From Plotosus lineatus (lineage: Eukaryota > Chordata > Actinopteri > Siluriformes > Plotosidae): a stretch of 64,000 bases of DNA. Shown here piece by piece: positions 20,883 to 32,385 of the stretch (positions are counted from its first letter, which is position 1; every line of letters begins with the position of its first letter). Where the stretch lies: NCBI GenBank assembly GCA_024760905.1, contig CM045734.1:41269564-41333563 (forward strand), read 5' to 3'. Below the pieces are notes generated by a model. The model ran no database searches and was not told the DNA's origin. It saw only the letters and a list, made by a program, of their open reading frames with translations. A program made the translations under genes and the position numbers.

Positions 20883-21011
20883 ATTCCGTAATTGGGGCAG
20901 TTGTGAAGTAAATAGTAAGAGAAGTAGATGTGGTATTGAAAATGTGTGGAGTGCCATCTTCATTAATGGATGAAATGTCTTTGAGCAAGGGAGATAATCA
21001 CCAACCACTCA

Positions 21012-21012
<1 letters not shown>

Positions 21013-21057
<45 letters not shown>
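21013..21057. repeat. (GT)n microsatellite
   Basis: About 22 GT units. Confidence 0.97.
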
Positions 21058-21058
<1 letters not shown>

Positions 21059-21344
21059 GTGGAAGGTGAAGAGGGACAATATAAGGGCCAAATATTAAGT
21101 AATTCTATTGTCTTTTCCTAGAGGGCATGTTATATAATGATGTGCGTGCCATTTTATTGTGGGATTCTGATCATGGCCATCTTTCAAAAATGATATAACC
21201 ATGACATTGAAATCTGGTTTTAATTGATCTGTGATTTTGATATTAGCTGTTTTCGTTATTGATCAGTGAAATCTGGCAAAATTTTTGAAGTCTTTTGGTA
21301 ATTATTCCTACATTCAACCGCTTGGCAGGTTAAAGCCTTACTCA

Positions 21345-21535
21345 ATTCAGGGTGAAGTCAAGGTATTGCCCATTGAAAAACAGCCTACTGTGCATGTCTT
21401 TGGATTGTGACAACCCACACAGTTCCACAAGCTCCACACAGAAATGCCTTCCTCGAGCCTGACGCTCAAACCCAGGATCTTTTATTTCTATGAGATGAAT
21501 GTGTGAATCACTAGACCACGATGCTGCACCCATTT
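21345..21535 (-). mobile_element. SINE-C copy, degenerate
   Basis: On the minus strand the head gggtgcagcatcgtggtcta and the B-box-like gatcctgggtttgagcg are followed by gaggaaggcatttctgtgtg. It is truncated at its 3' end. Confidence 0.65.
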
Positions 21536-21684
21536 AGATAATTACTTATAATTACTTGTGAAAGTTGTTTCAGGTCCTGTGCCATAAATAAAGTTTGCAG
21601 TACCGTTTTTGTCACATTATCTTGTCTTGCTTTTAACTGTTAAAAAATTATACACAAAAAGGCAAGTTACCAAAGCAACACTAC

Positions 21685-21798
21685 CTTATCATCATGTATC
21701 AATATACTAAAGACCACCACTGCCTGACCAGGGGGAATAGTGAGGTTTCCTCTGTCTGGACTCAGATCCTGACTGGCTGGGTTTGGGCCTCCAAAGAT
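21685..21798 (-). CDS. adgrv1: adgrv1 coding exon 5
   Basis: This encodes residues 180-217, phase 0: IFGGPNPASQDLSPDRGN, then LTIPPGQAVVVFSILIHDDK. GGPNP...DLSP..GN(L/I)T.PPG is the conserved signature in the middle of Calx-beta module 2. It contributes the first half of the acidic loop, HDDK, completed by VPEDDE in the next exon. Acceptor attgacag, donor aag|gtagtg. Confidence 0.94.
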
Positions 21799-21974
21799 CT
21801 GTCAATGTAAATTATTCTCAACATGAATCGACATGAAGAAAGTAAAAAAGTCATGCATGAAGAATAAAAAATGTTTCCGTATAATGCTTTATTGTTCTGT
21901 CTCTGTCCTCAACATTCTCTTTGAAATCATAAATATGAAAAAGAAAGTATAGGACTGAATTTTTGGGGGTTCAC

Positions 21975-22079
21975 CTCAAAATCCACAGTTACTGATCCAT
22001 AAGTTCCCTTTTCTCTGATAAGAATAAGAGGCACATACAGGTTTCTGCCTTTTGGTTCCTCCACCATAATCAGGCTGGT
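21975..22079 (-). CDS. adgrv1: adgrv1 coding exon 4
   Basis: This encodes residues 145-179, phase 0: TSLIMVEEPKGRNLYVPL, ILIREKGTYGSVTVDFE. EPKGRN and LIREKGTYG are identical to mammals. It is the first half of Calx-beta module 2. The acceptor is attctccag and the donor gag|gtgaac. It is only 176 bp from the next exon, the second shortest intron in the set. Confidence 0.95.
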
Positions 22080-22204
22080 CTGGAGAATGAAAAACAAAAC
22101 ACATTTCATCATTAGCGACAGATCTGCTTCACTTAAAACTTCAAATGGCTCTACAGGTATCCTGTCCTCAAAGGCTGGGAAATGCATTCTCTTACTTCTC
22201 CAAC

Positions 22205-22300
22205 ACAGTCAAATTCTCAGTGTTGGATTAACTCGTCGAGTCCAGTTTGCTTACATGAAGTCTGAAAGTTAATTCAACACTGAGGATTTTACTTTGTACT
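22205..22300. mobile_element. Short palindromic MITE
   Basis: The left arm acagtcaaattctcagtgtt and the right arm aacactgaggattttactt are near-perfect inverted repeats, about 96 bp end to end. It resembles short palindromic fish MITEs. It lies 126 bp upstream (in transcription order) of exon 4. Confidence 0.8.
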
Positions 22301-22309
22301 TTGGCGACT

Positions 22310-23075
22310 GTGTTTCAATGCATTTTGGGGACCTTTCTTCATAGAATGTGTTCCAAAGCATAAGTGTTGCCCTTGCATTGTTTTCCATGTTATCCTTCTG
22401 AGCTTGCACTGTACAATTACTGTTACTAGTATTAATACTGAGCAGTATACAGCACTAATTCCCAAAGGATTGCTGATGATATAGGTTCGGTTGTACCTGT
22501 CTACTGTAGGATTAATACACAATGTAAGGTCACCTTTGTTGAGAACGTAAATTGTTGCCATAACTAATTGACTTGTTTTTCGATTTGCTGAGTTCCAAAA
22601 AGCAGCTGAATGATTGGTCTGAGGAATTAAAACTCGAGATGCTTGTTTGAATCTATCATTTTTCTAAGTCTTCCTAAATGTCTACAGTGATATGTAGCTT
22701 GTTGCTATGCCTCTGTATTATTTACTTTAAATAAAATGAAAAAAGGATTAAAAACTAGTGATGACTCATTATGAGGGATGGCATCACAACTGTAATTACA
22801 AGTTCTATTGACAAGCTAATCCATTCAGCTACTTGTGTGCATTTTAACTCACCCTAGCAACCCGGTAGACTCCCACCTGAGTGACCCCTCTGCATAGGCA
22901 TTCCACCCCCCCCCACCATTCCCTCCAACTCTGCTGACTTCCCCAAATCTCATTTCCTCATCTCCCTTTGCCCCTTAGGATAATTGCCCTTCAATAAACA
23001 TGAAAAAATAACTCTGGGAAATAGTTGCCATGGTAACATTCAGCTGTATCTAGTGGTTTTAAACATTTAGATTGT
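22310..23075. other. Intron segment, no feature seen
   Basis: Unique-looking intron sequence with a short C run near 22907. No exon is supported. Confidence 0.5.
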
Positions 23076-23079
23076 ATAT

Positions 23080-23330
<251 letters not shown>

Positions 23331-23390
23331 GAAAAATGTACATAACATAAATATTAGAATTGCTATGAAGTTATAATGGTGAAATCTTAC

Positions 23391-23486
23391 TGAGTTGAAT
23401 GATATAATTCCAAAGGCATTGTCATTGGACAAGATGGTGATTCTGACCGTGTTTGGAGTTCCAACAGTCACACCATTCGATGAGCT
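23391..23486 (-). CDS. adgrv1: adgrv1 coding exon 3
   Basis: This encodes residues 113-144, phase 0: SSSNGVTVGTPNTV, then RITILSNDNAFGIISFNS. TILSNDNAFGIISFN is identical to mammals. It ends Calx-beta module 1 and begins module 2. It is 32 codons long, as expected from the mammalian alignment. Acceptor tcatttcag, donor tca|gtaaga. Confidence 0.96.
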
Positions 23487-23499
23487 CTGAAATGATATG

Positions 23500-24885
23500 A
23501 ATAAAGAAGGTTTTACTCTGTGAAAAGTAATTAATTTGGAATATGGTACATGTTGTGTTTAGTGTCATTCGTAACAAGTCTAGCTGCTAATTTCTTCAAA
23601 CTTTTAAAGATGGCCTTTCACCTGCAGTGGTCTGCAAAGCTCAAGACAGCAAAGCAAGTCTTTTTAAAAGGACTCTGGTCAGGTCGAGAAATTAATTTAG
23701 GTTTTGTTAGTTTAGCTGTGTGCATGAGTGTGGGAAGCCCCTGAAAGAATAGAAATATCTGATAGTTTTGACTTGATGTGGATGTTGATTGAATTTGGTT
23801 GGTCCCCATATGAAACTTGAAAAGATGAAAACAAACTGCAGCTTTTATTTAAAATCTAAATGAGCCCAAATGTTTTCTTTGGCTTGGCAAAGTTAAGGCT
23901 ATGGTTAGGTTTATCATGTCAGTGGAAGGTCTTCACAACATATGCCACCACAATGACATGAAAATCCTGGCATATTGTGGCGTACGTGGAAGTGTTCATT
24001 GTTTTTTTATATAACATGTGACTTATTTTTGAAAACAAAAAGGGCTGTATAATTTCTTTTCCTCTCTGTGGTTATGGATTGGGTCAAGATTTGGTCCAAG
24101 TCTAGCAGTATTAGGCTACTGTGACAAAGAGAAAACAGCAGTAATATCTGTGTTTGTGCATTTAAAAAAATGACAGCATGAAAGACACTAAAAAAAACAT
24201 AGGGGGGGGGGGAAATTACTCTGTGTGCAAACCTCTGTACTCAGCTGTGTATTCGGTGAGTTTGTTCCCAGCTATAACAAAGCTTTCTTTCACACACTGA
24301 TCCCTTGTTGCAGTTTCTCACAGACACCGAACACTCAAACAATCCCTTCTGCCGACTATAACTTCAATCACAGCACCAGCACAAGCTGGACCCCATTTTC
24401 TGCAGCCATTTCTGTTACATATCCCTGAATATAGTGACTAAACCTTGCATGATCATCATTAATTGATCTTTTTTCTATCTGGGGATATCAGAGATTATCT
24501 TAGGCGGATAATGCTTGAACTGAAGTGTTAGAAAAAACAACACCCATGGTTTTCCAGCAATTGATTCTGAAAGGCTTTAATTGAATTTCATGAGGAAAAT
24601 TCAGAAAAGAAAAAACTAATTTCTAGCCCCCAAAAAATACAAAGAAAGCAATACAATATGGCCCACATATTTTTAAGAATCAAAAATTGGTTGAGTTTAA
24701 AAAAAAAAAATGCTGTCATAAGCTTTGTGATTAAGCAGGAGCCATTTTTATTATCATGCTTTAAAAATGGAAAAGTAAATAATAAAAATCTCACCTGCTC
24801 ACCTGCCACTATCTTGCTTTAAATATGAAAATATATTTAAATTCTTTCAATGTTTCTCTGTATTTAATTACTCACACACGAATTT
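23500..24885. other. Intron segment, no gene seen
   Basis: Unique-looking intron, with an interrupted G run near 24203 and an A run near 24700. No exon or named repeat is supported. Confidence 0.5.
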
Positions 24886-24889
24886 GGTA

Positions 24890-25072
24890 AACAACTTATT
24901 CCAAATAGGGTTGCGGGGAACCTGGAGCCCATTTCACGTGACTCTAGGAGAAGATGAGCTACACCCCGAACAGCTTACTACCGCCACACATAAATGACAA
25001 AGCCCAGAACTCAAACCTAGGACATTCTTGCTATGAGGTGGTTGTGCTAACCAGTAAGCAACCATGCCAATG
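24890..25072 (-). mobile_element. SINE-C copy, degenerate
   Basis: The minus-strand head ggcatggttgcttactggtta and the B-box-like ggtttgagttctggg identify a tRNA-derived SINE. At its 3' end the L2-type tail is partly visible (reverse of ccaaatagggttgcggggaa). Confidence 0.65.
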
Positions 25073-25092
25073 TAGCATACCAAAAGCAACTA

Positions 25093-25941
25093 CCATATTC
25101 AATGTGATAAGCGCCCAGGGCGCTCAAAAAATTGGAGTGGGTGGGCGCTTATTAAAATGCTTACTAGCAGTGGAACGGTAAGTGCTTATTACCATACAGT
25201 TGGAAAGCATGAATAATAACAGAACAATAAAAGTGTTTTACTGGTATTTGTGTTATTCGTTTTATGGTATCAACCAAATTACTTACATAAAGCTGAAAAT
25301 AAACAGAAAACAGCATAATTAAAAAAAAAAAAAAAGACCTTTTAATTTTCCCTCCCAGTGCTGTTCTTTTAAATATTTACCCTGGATGTAAAATCGAGCC
25401 AATCAACATGAATGTCAACTTTAACACATGGCAGTTGAACCAATCAACACAAAGGTCAACTTTAGCACATGGCACGTTGAAAAGCACGTGGCCAGGAACG
25501 TCTTTAAATGTATGAAGTTAGTGAGCAGGAGAATCGGGTGAAAAATACTCGTAAGCACTTTCTGATAGGTCCATATCTGGCTCATTGCTCCATTCATTCA
25601 GAGCATCCCATAGTTTTGCTGTAGCAGTTTCTAATGGTTCATCTTGTTAGATATTTACCAAGAGAACACAGCAAAATATTTTCCTGTTTATAAAGCATGG
25701 CGGAACAATGAAATGTATTGTGAATGACATTATAGACATTCCCCAGTGTCAGAGGGTCTTGAAATACCGTGTAAACTCACTTGTACAGGCAGTGAACGCC
25801 TCATTTTACCATTACAGAGACTGATCGAATAAAATTGCTAAGTTTGATCTATCATTTTGCTCCCAGTACACATGGGCAGTTATTAGAGGGAAGATAAAAA
25901 CACGGGGGCTTATTGGAGCAGAGTGCTTACATCGAATACGA
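25093..25941. mobile_element. pogo-like MITE family 4
   Basis: The ends ccatattcaatgtgataagc and, reversed, cgtattcgatgtaagcact are imperfect inverted repeats; a TA precedes the left one. The interior is non-coding. The ends also carry GCGCCC/GGGC-type motifs next to the termini. Confidence 0.65.
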
Positions 25942-26143
25942 TATTTGCATGAGGCTTGCTGGATGTTGCAAAGAGACTATTCATTGACAGCACCTTAACT
26001 ATTAACCAGCAACTAACCTAAGCTATTAACTATTATTTATGTTCCTATTTTTTTCTTACAATTTTCCTTACTGTAAAACAATCAAAATCATAATTTTAAT
26101 CAACTGAGACATTTTAGAAATTTTATGGTGGTGTATTCTCTCA

Positions 26144-26147
<4 letters not shown>

Positions 26148-26182
<35 letters not shown>
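26148..26182. repeat. (GT)n microsatellite
   Basis: About 16 GT units. Confidence 0.95.
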
Positions 26183-26184
<2 letters not shown>

Positions 26185-26525
26185 ATGAGCGTGTGTAAGT
26201 GTGAGGGTGGCTAAAAAGCAGTTGATGGTGGTACAGAGAGGATTTTTGTATTTTTACACATTTTTTGATGCCATTGATTGTTTATTTAGTGGATTGCTTC
26301 CCCACCAAAAAAAAAAAAAAATCAAATCTATTTGGATAATAATGTTGATGTTGAATTAATGGGGTGGCACAGAGATAAAAGAGATATGGAGAACTAAGCA
26401 ACTTTTTTGATTATATGTTTACCATGATATAATCAATGACTAATTATTGTCAATCACAAAGACAAAGTTCACTGTACCAGAGAACCCCTGCTGTATTTAA
26501 ATGACTTCCGTCCTGTCCATGTCAG

Positions 26526-27200
26526 TCTTCTTCTTTTCCTTTCGACTGTTCCCTTCAGTGAATCATCTGTCTCCATATCATCCTACCCTCTGCATCTTCT
26601 TCTCTTACACCAACTACCTTCATGTCCTCCTTCACCACATCCATAAATCTTCCCTTTGGTCTTCCTCTAGGCCTTCTGTCTGGTACCGCCAACCTCAGCA
26701 TCCTACTACTAATATATTCACTATCCCTCCTCTGTACATGTCCAAACCATCTCAATCTAGCCTCTCTGACTTTGTCTCCAAAACCTCTGACATGTACTGT
26801 CCCTCTGATGTACTCATTTCTGATCCTATCCATCCTCGTTACTCCCAAAGAGAACCTCAACATTTTCATCTCTGCTACCTCCAGCTCTGCCTCCTGTCTT
26901 TTCCTCAGCGCCACTGTTTCTAACCCATACAACATCGCTGGCCTCAACACCGTCTTGTACACTTTTCCTTTCATTCTTGCCGATACCTTCCTATCACACA
27001 TCACACCGGACACTTTTTTCCAACCATTCCAACCTGCCTGCACACGCTTCTTCACGTCTTTTCCACACTCTCCATTGCTATAGATTGTTGAGCCTAAGTA
27101 CTTAAAATCCTCCACCTTCTTTATCTCTGCCCCCTGTAACCTCACCATTCCTCTTGGGTCCTTGTCGTTCACACACGTGTTTAGTCCATGGCTCATTTTT
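26526..27200 (-). mobile_element. RTE-like LINE, copy C, 5'-truncated
   Basis: This is the minus-strand 3' end of the RTE-like family. The open frame from 27196 to 26558 reads NDKDPRGMVRLQGAEIKKVE, FKYLGSTIYSNGECG, KKRVQAGWNGWKKVSG, ARLRWFGHVQRRDSEY and RPRGRPKGRFMDVV. The last residues are changed near 26560 (a small deletion before the terminal CGDP motif). It is truncated just upstream of the SKTEYMCVN block of longer copies. Confidence 0.9.
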
Positions 27201-27594
27201 TAACCAAGAGACTGAAAAAAAGCCCCATAATTATTCAGTTACTGGTAATAGAACAATGCCAAAAAGGTTCTCTGTTGCGAGACTTGTAGAGCAATATGCA
27301 AGTGTAATATTTCTCATACTTCAATGTATGAACAATAAAGAATGAATATGTAGTTTTTAAAGAATATAGCAGAGGTCCCTCCATATCTGAATGTATTCTC
27401 CATTAGGGAGGAAGATACCCGAGTAAATGTATTTTGTTCATATTTTGCCAGTTTAAATCTTCGCATGGGGATTCACTTATATCACTCCAACTCCAAATAT
27501 TTTTAGTCCTTACATTTTTATTAAAACCAACAACTCACTCAATAAAGACCTTCAGTTGCAAAGAACTCTTCTCTCAAACAGTAATGACTGCATA

Positions 27595-27792
27595 TTGGGC
27601 AGTGGTGGCTCAGTGGTTAACACTCTGGGTTACTGATCCATAGGTTTGGCGTTCAAGCCCTGGCACTACCAAGCTGCCAGTCTTGTCCCTTTGAGCAAAG
27701 CCCTTAATCCTCAGTTTTCCAGTTGTATAAATACACGATAAATGTGAGTCACTCTAGATCAGGGTATCTGCCAAATGCTGTCAATGTAAGTA
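27595..27792 (+). mobile_element. SINE-D, tRNA-derived SINE
   Basis: The head gcagtggtggctcagtggtt (A box) and ggcgttcaagccctgg (B box) are followed by ccctttgagcaaagccctta, and it ends tctgccaaatgctgtcaatg. This resembles SINEs known from catfishes and other teleosts. Confidence 0.8.
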
Positions 27793-27799
27793 AACACTA

Positions 27800-28685
27800 T
27801 ATACCAATCAGCCAAAAAATTAGACCTGACTGGTCTGCAGCCAGAAAGTCCTATTCAGGGTTTCAGGATCTCTCTGCTTAGGCGGCTGCCCCCCCCCACG
27901 ACCCAACCTCGGCTCAAGCAGAAGAGGATGAAGATGAAGGTATATACTACAAGGTTTTATTGTCCATTTCAAAGCATGATAATGATAACGTGGCCTGCTC
28001 AAGTGCTCATGACAAAGTGAGAAAAAAAGTCTGGTCATTTCTACTGCATGTGCATATATCTACTTACATTAATGGTTTATAATCCTGATATTGCAGACCC
28101 ATCAAACTGTGCAATTTATGTTATTTCTAATTTGTGTATATCAGATGAATGGGTTCGGTTTAGCATTCAATCATTTCTGCTTAGCATTCAATTAAGTTTT
28201 TTTGTTTTTTTTTATGTAAAAAAACTGTAAATAATTGTGCCAATTTGTCTTCGGTTTGAAAGCACCAGATTGGAGTGTAGAGGTTGAGAATAAACATCTT
28301 GGGTCTTCCTCAGTTAAATGTTTCAATATGTTGGAGTAAGTAATGACTTGTATAACATGTCTCCTGTGTTTCTCTAGAAACCATCAATCAAAAAAATCAA
28401 TATCTTGAAGAGACAGTAGGTCAAATTCTACATCTACCGGTTTATTGGACATAAGCAAAAAGACAGCCAAACTCACAGAATGAATATTTGCTGGTTGGCC
28501 ATAATAGCCCATTTGATAAAGATAAAGAGAGAAATATTCAAATTGTCAGCTACTTGCTGTTGGCTGATGCTGCCCTCTGACTGACCCACAATTATGAAAA
28601 TCTGAAAGCTTTTTTTCAGGCCCTTTTCAGACTCATTGCAAGGCCTATACATACAATCAGGTGTAAAAAAAAAAAAAAAAAGAAC
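27800..28685. other. Intron segment, no gene seen
   Basis: Mixed sequence. A minus-strand LINE-tail-like piece at 27880-27930 (cccccacgacccaacctcgg) may be the end of an old insertion. An A16 tract is at 28666-28681. No exon is supported. Confidence 0.5.
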
Positions 28686-28689
28686 AAAT

Positions 28690-29911
28690 TAGTCAACTCT
28701 TTATTAAGAAATGTTCACATAATGTCCAATCTATTTTTTTCCCTGGAGAATAAAATGCGGGCTTTTATTGGGCCATTCCAGAACTCTCCACTTCTTGGTT
28801 TTCAGCCAGTCCTTGGTGGATTTACTGGTATGTTTTGGTTCATTGTCATGTTGCAGTGTCCAGTTCCTCTTGAGGTTTAATTTTTTTACAGATGGTTTCA
28901 CATGCTTTTCAAACCCCCTCTGAAACACAGTAGAATTCATGGTGGCTTCTATGATGTTGAGCTGGCCAGGTCCTCCTGCAACAAAGCATCCCCAAAACAT
29001 GACACTTCCACCTCCATGCTTCACAGATGGTATGACATTCTTTCCCTAGAACGTTGCATTTGGTTTCTTCCAAACATGTCTTCTGTTCTGTGGTCCAAAT
29101 AATTCAACTTTAGACTCATCTGTCCAAAGAACATTATTCCAGACGACCTGCTCTTTGTGTCTGTTCTCTCTGGCAAACTACAGTCTGGCCTTAATGTTCT
29201 TTTTAGAGAGCAAAGGTTTCCTTCTTGCACTCCTCCCATGAAGGTCAAACTTGTACAGTCTCTTTCTGATAGTTGAGTAATGTGCTTTCACGGCGACAGT
29301 AGTGAGAGCCTGGTGTAGCTCCTGTGAAATTTTAGGACTTTGATGATTTCTTTTAGCATCTTGCAGTCTGCTCTGGGGAGGTGTACTTGCTTGGACAGCC
29401 AGACCTGGTCACGGTGACAGTTGTTTTGAATGTCCTCGACTTGTAAACAATTTTCCAGATGGTGGCTAATGTCGAATTCTTTTAGTATCTTTTTAAATCC
29501 CTTATCAGACTCATAAGTAGCCACACTCTTCTTTCTGTGGGCCTCAGACAGCTCTTTGGATCTCACCATGGTGCTCAGTCTCACTTCAACAAACAGGGAC
29601 ACACCAAACTAAATGCTTAAGGCTAAAATTGGGAGAGCCTTCTTCAAAATACCGGGTAACAATATTCTGATCATGTGCAACTGATCTGATAGACCTGTGT
29701 GTGATTATAGATATTTTAAGCAGGAAAATATGTGGGTGTCCTATTTATTCCCTCCACATTGAAACATGCATTGTTCATATCTTTTGTCTGAATAGTTAAA
29801 ATATGTTTAATTCATGTTGGTTAATTACGTTTAAATTAAGTTATTTTTCAGGATTAAACAAAAAAAAATTGGACATTGTCATGTGATCATTTCTTAATAA
29901 AGAGTTGACTA
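28690..29911 (-). mobile_element. Tc1-like DNA transposon, second family
   Basis: The ends tagtcaactctttattaag and, reversed, the same sequence form terminal inverted repeats of about 45 bp. At about 1.2 kb it is shorter than a full Tc1 element (about 1.6 kb), with internal deletions. It lies in the adgrv1 intron between exons 2 and 3. Confidence 0.88.
28735..29570 (-). pseudogene. Tc1-like transposase, broken
   Basis: The N-terminus MVRSKELSEAHRKKSVATYE begins at 29570. A frame-shifted middle follows. The catalytic part then reads KHGGGSVMFWGCFVAGGPGQ, WTLQHDNEPKHTSKSTKDWL and VLEWPNKSPHF, where HDN(D/E)PKH carries the second catalytic Asp. The segment after WPNKSPHF, normally DLNPIE with the third acid, is missing. 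There are several frame breaks, so no active enzyme is possible. Confidence 0.85.
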
Positions 29912-29935
29912 TTTAATGGACTATCATAATTTTTC

Positions 29936-29945
29936 ACACACACAC

Positions 29946-30010
<65 letters not shown>
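29936..30010. repeat. (CA)n(TA)n microsatellite
   Basis: About 11 CA units followed by about 24 TA units. Confidence 0.95.
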
Positions 30011-30012
<2 letters not shown>

Positions 30013-30262
30013 CCAGTGCAGCGAACTGGGTTATCAAAGGCGGGTCATGTCTCTCACTGTCTATGGTGAGAGGCATGTAAAAGAACCATTGCTGACTTTC
30101 ATTAAGAGTAGCTGCAAAGTCGTCAGTGTGTTTCTGTCCCTTGCCAAAAAGGGTTGTGACAGGAAGGGCATCCGACGTAAAAACCTTTGCCAAATCAAAC
30201 GTGCGAATCAGATGATTCGCTGTGGCGACTCCCGAGTAAAAGGGAAAAAACCGAAAGGAAGA
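30011..30262 (+). mobile_element. SINE-B copy with RTE-like tail
   Basis: The body (agtgcagcgaactgggttat, catgtctctcactgtctatg, ttgctgactttcattaagag) is followed by a tail in two parts. The first, caggaagggcatccgacgt, matches the 5' end of the RTE-like LINE. The second, gatgattcgctgtggcgac, then aaccgaaagga, matches its 3' end. The tRNA head is missing (5'-truncated at the AT repeat). Another copy with the same tail is at 63148-63462. Confidence 0.85.
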
Positions 30263-30267
30263 CAGAC

Positions 30268-30845
<578 letters not shown>

Positions 30846-30849
30846 TGTA

Positions 30850-30853
30850 TACA

Positions 30854-30902
<49 letters not shown>
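30850..30902. repeat. (CA)n microsatellite
   Basis: About 24 CA units. Confidence 0.96.
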
Positions 30903-30904
30903 TT

Positions 30905-32335
30905 TTTCCCTTTTATTCAGCTATCATATTGAAGCAAACTGAACATTGAAATATATTAGTACTTAAACCATGCATGTCCTTATTTTTCTTATTCAGTCAC
31001 TGTGCATCATTCGATGCTTAATTCCAGATCAGTGCTTTTCTTATACTGATTTACTGTGCTTCAATTTCTTTAATCTTATAGTCAGACGAGTTGTGCCTGT
31101 CACTATGGGTTTCCTCTCACAAGTAGATGATGCTTAAGGCAGTCATGCTGCTGAAGTGGCATGACTCAAACCTGAAAAGGGAAATCTGAAAGAGAGGAGA
31201 CATCAAAGGTCATGCTTGGGATTATAGCTCCTTTGACCCGAGTTGAAAATATGCGAAGCACTCAGGCTATGTACAGAATTGCTTAGGTTTTTTTTTTTCT
31301 GTCTTGAACAAGAGTACAAGAGGGATCTGTACTACACTTCATAAATTCGATGGCAGATGTCCAAAAAAAGGGCATTATAGATCACCCCATATGCACACAA
31401 AATGAAAGAATTCATTCATAGTGTGGACACTGCCCGACCAACAAAAAAAATGGCAGCCAGAGTCAGCTGAAGAATTATTGAATTATTGTCATCTTTTAAG
31501 AAAATACCTAATATTTCAGCATAATTCATATAAAAATAATAATTATTTCAACAAGAGAAACTTAGTACTTATTTAGAAAAATTATTTATTTATCTATTTT
31601 TATTTGCTTTTTTAAAAAGAGCTACAAAAATAAACCTGCATTCCAAAAAAAAAAAAAAAAAATACGAACAAGCAAACTCAAATTTCTGAAATTATCAAAA
31701 ATTTTAAATACACTCAATTTACTGCTGAGTCTCATTTCCTGTTGACCTGGGAATTTCAATATTAGATCGTACACTTGCAAAGTCCCTTTCTCATTAATCA
31801 TAAATGGAATAGATGACAAAAACAGATAGTCAGGACCTTTTAAAAATGTTTGGAGCAGTTAAAATCTTGCCATAAAGTTGACAGTGACCAGACTGAACAA
31901 TTCTGAATTGCATTGTTTTGATTTCTGGAACTGTAAAGGTAATCGGGTACACCGTGATCCCAACAAATAAGATGTTTGATCGAGTTGCACAGAGTATAAA
32001 CCTCCAAAATGTTTTTAAAGCTACAAATAAGTCACAACCCACTGTAATTATAATTCAAGATTAGTATTAGTTTCTATAACATTTCAACAATTATAAAAAT
32101 TTGTCATTAAGTAAATGTTTATTATTAATTACAAACAGTGACGCTATAAACAGAGTATTTCTACCAAGATAATTTTTGTCTACATACAATTACATTATTA
32201 ATGTAGTTTATAATTTATATGACTTGTCTCAGTTTAAAAGTCATGTATTATGGTTAGGAGCTAGTTCAGGCTATAGTCGGGGAAAATGATGTTGAGATAA
32301 ATGTTTGTATAATCTTTAATTTATTCGCCACCAAG
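30905..32335. other. Intron segment, no gene seen
   Basis: AT-rich, with an A17 tract at about 31646-31662. No exon or recognisable repeat. Confidence 0.5.
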
Positions 32336-32385
32336 TACATACACTAAACACAGCCGATTATTGAATTATCAGGATTGCAGCATAT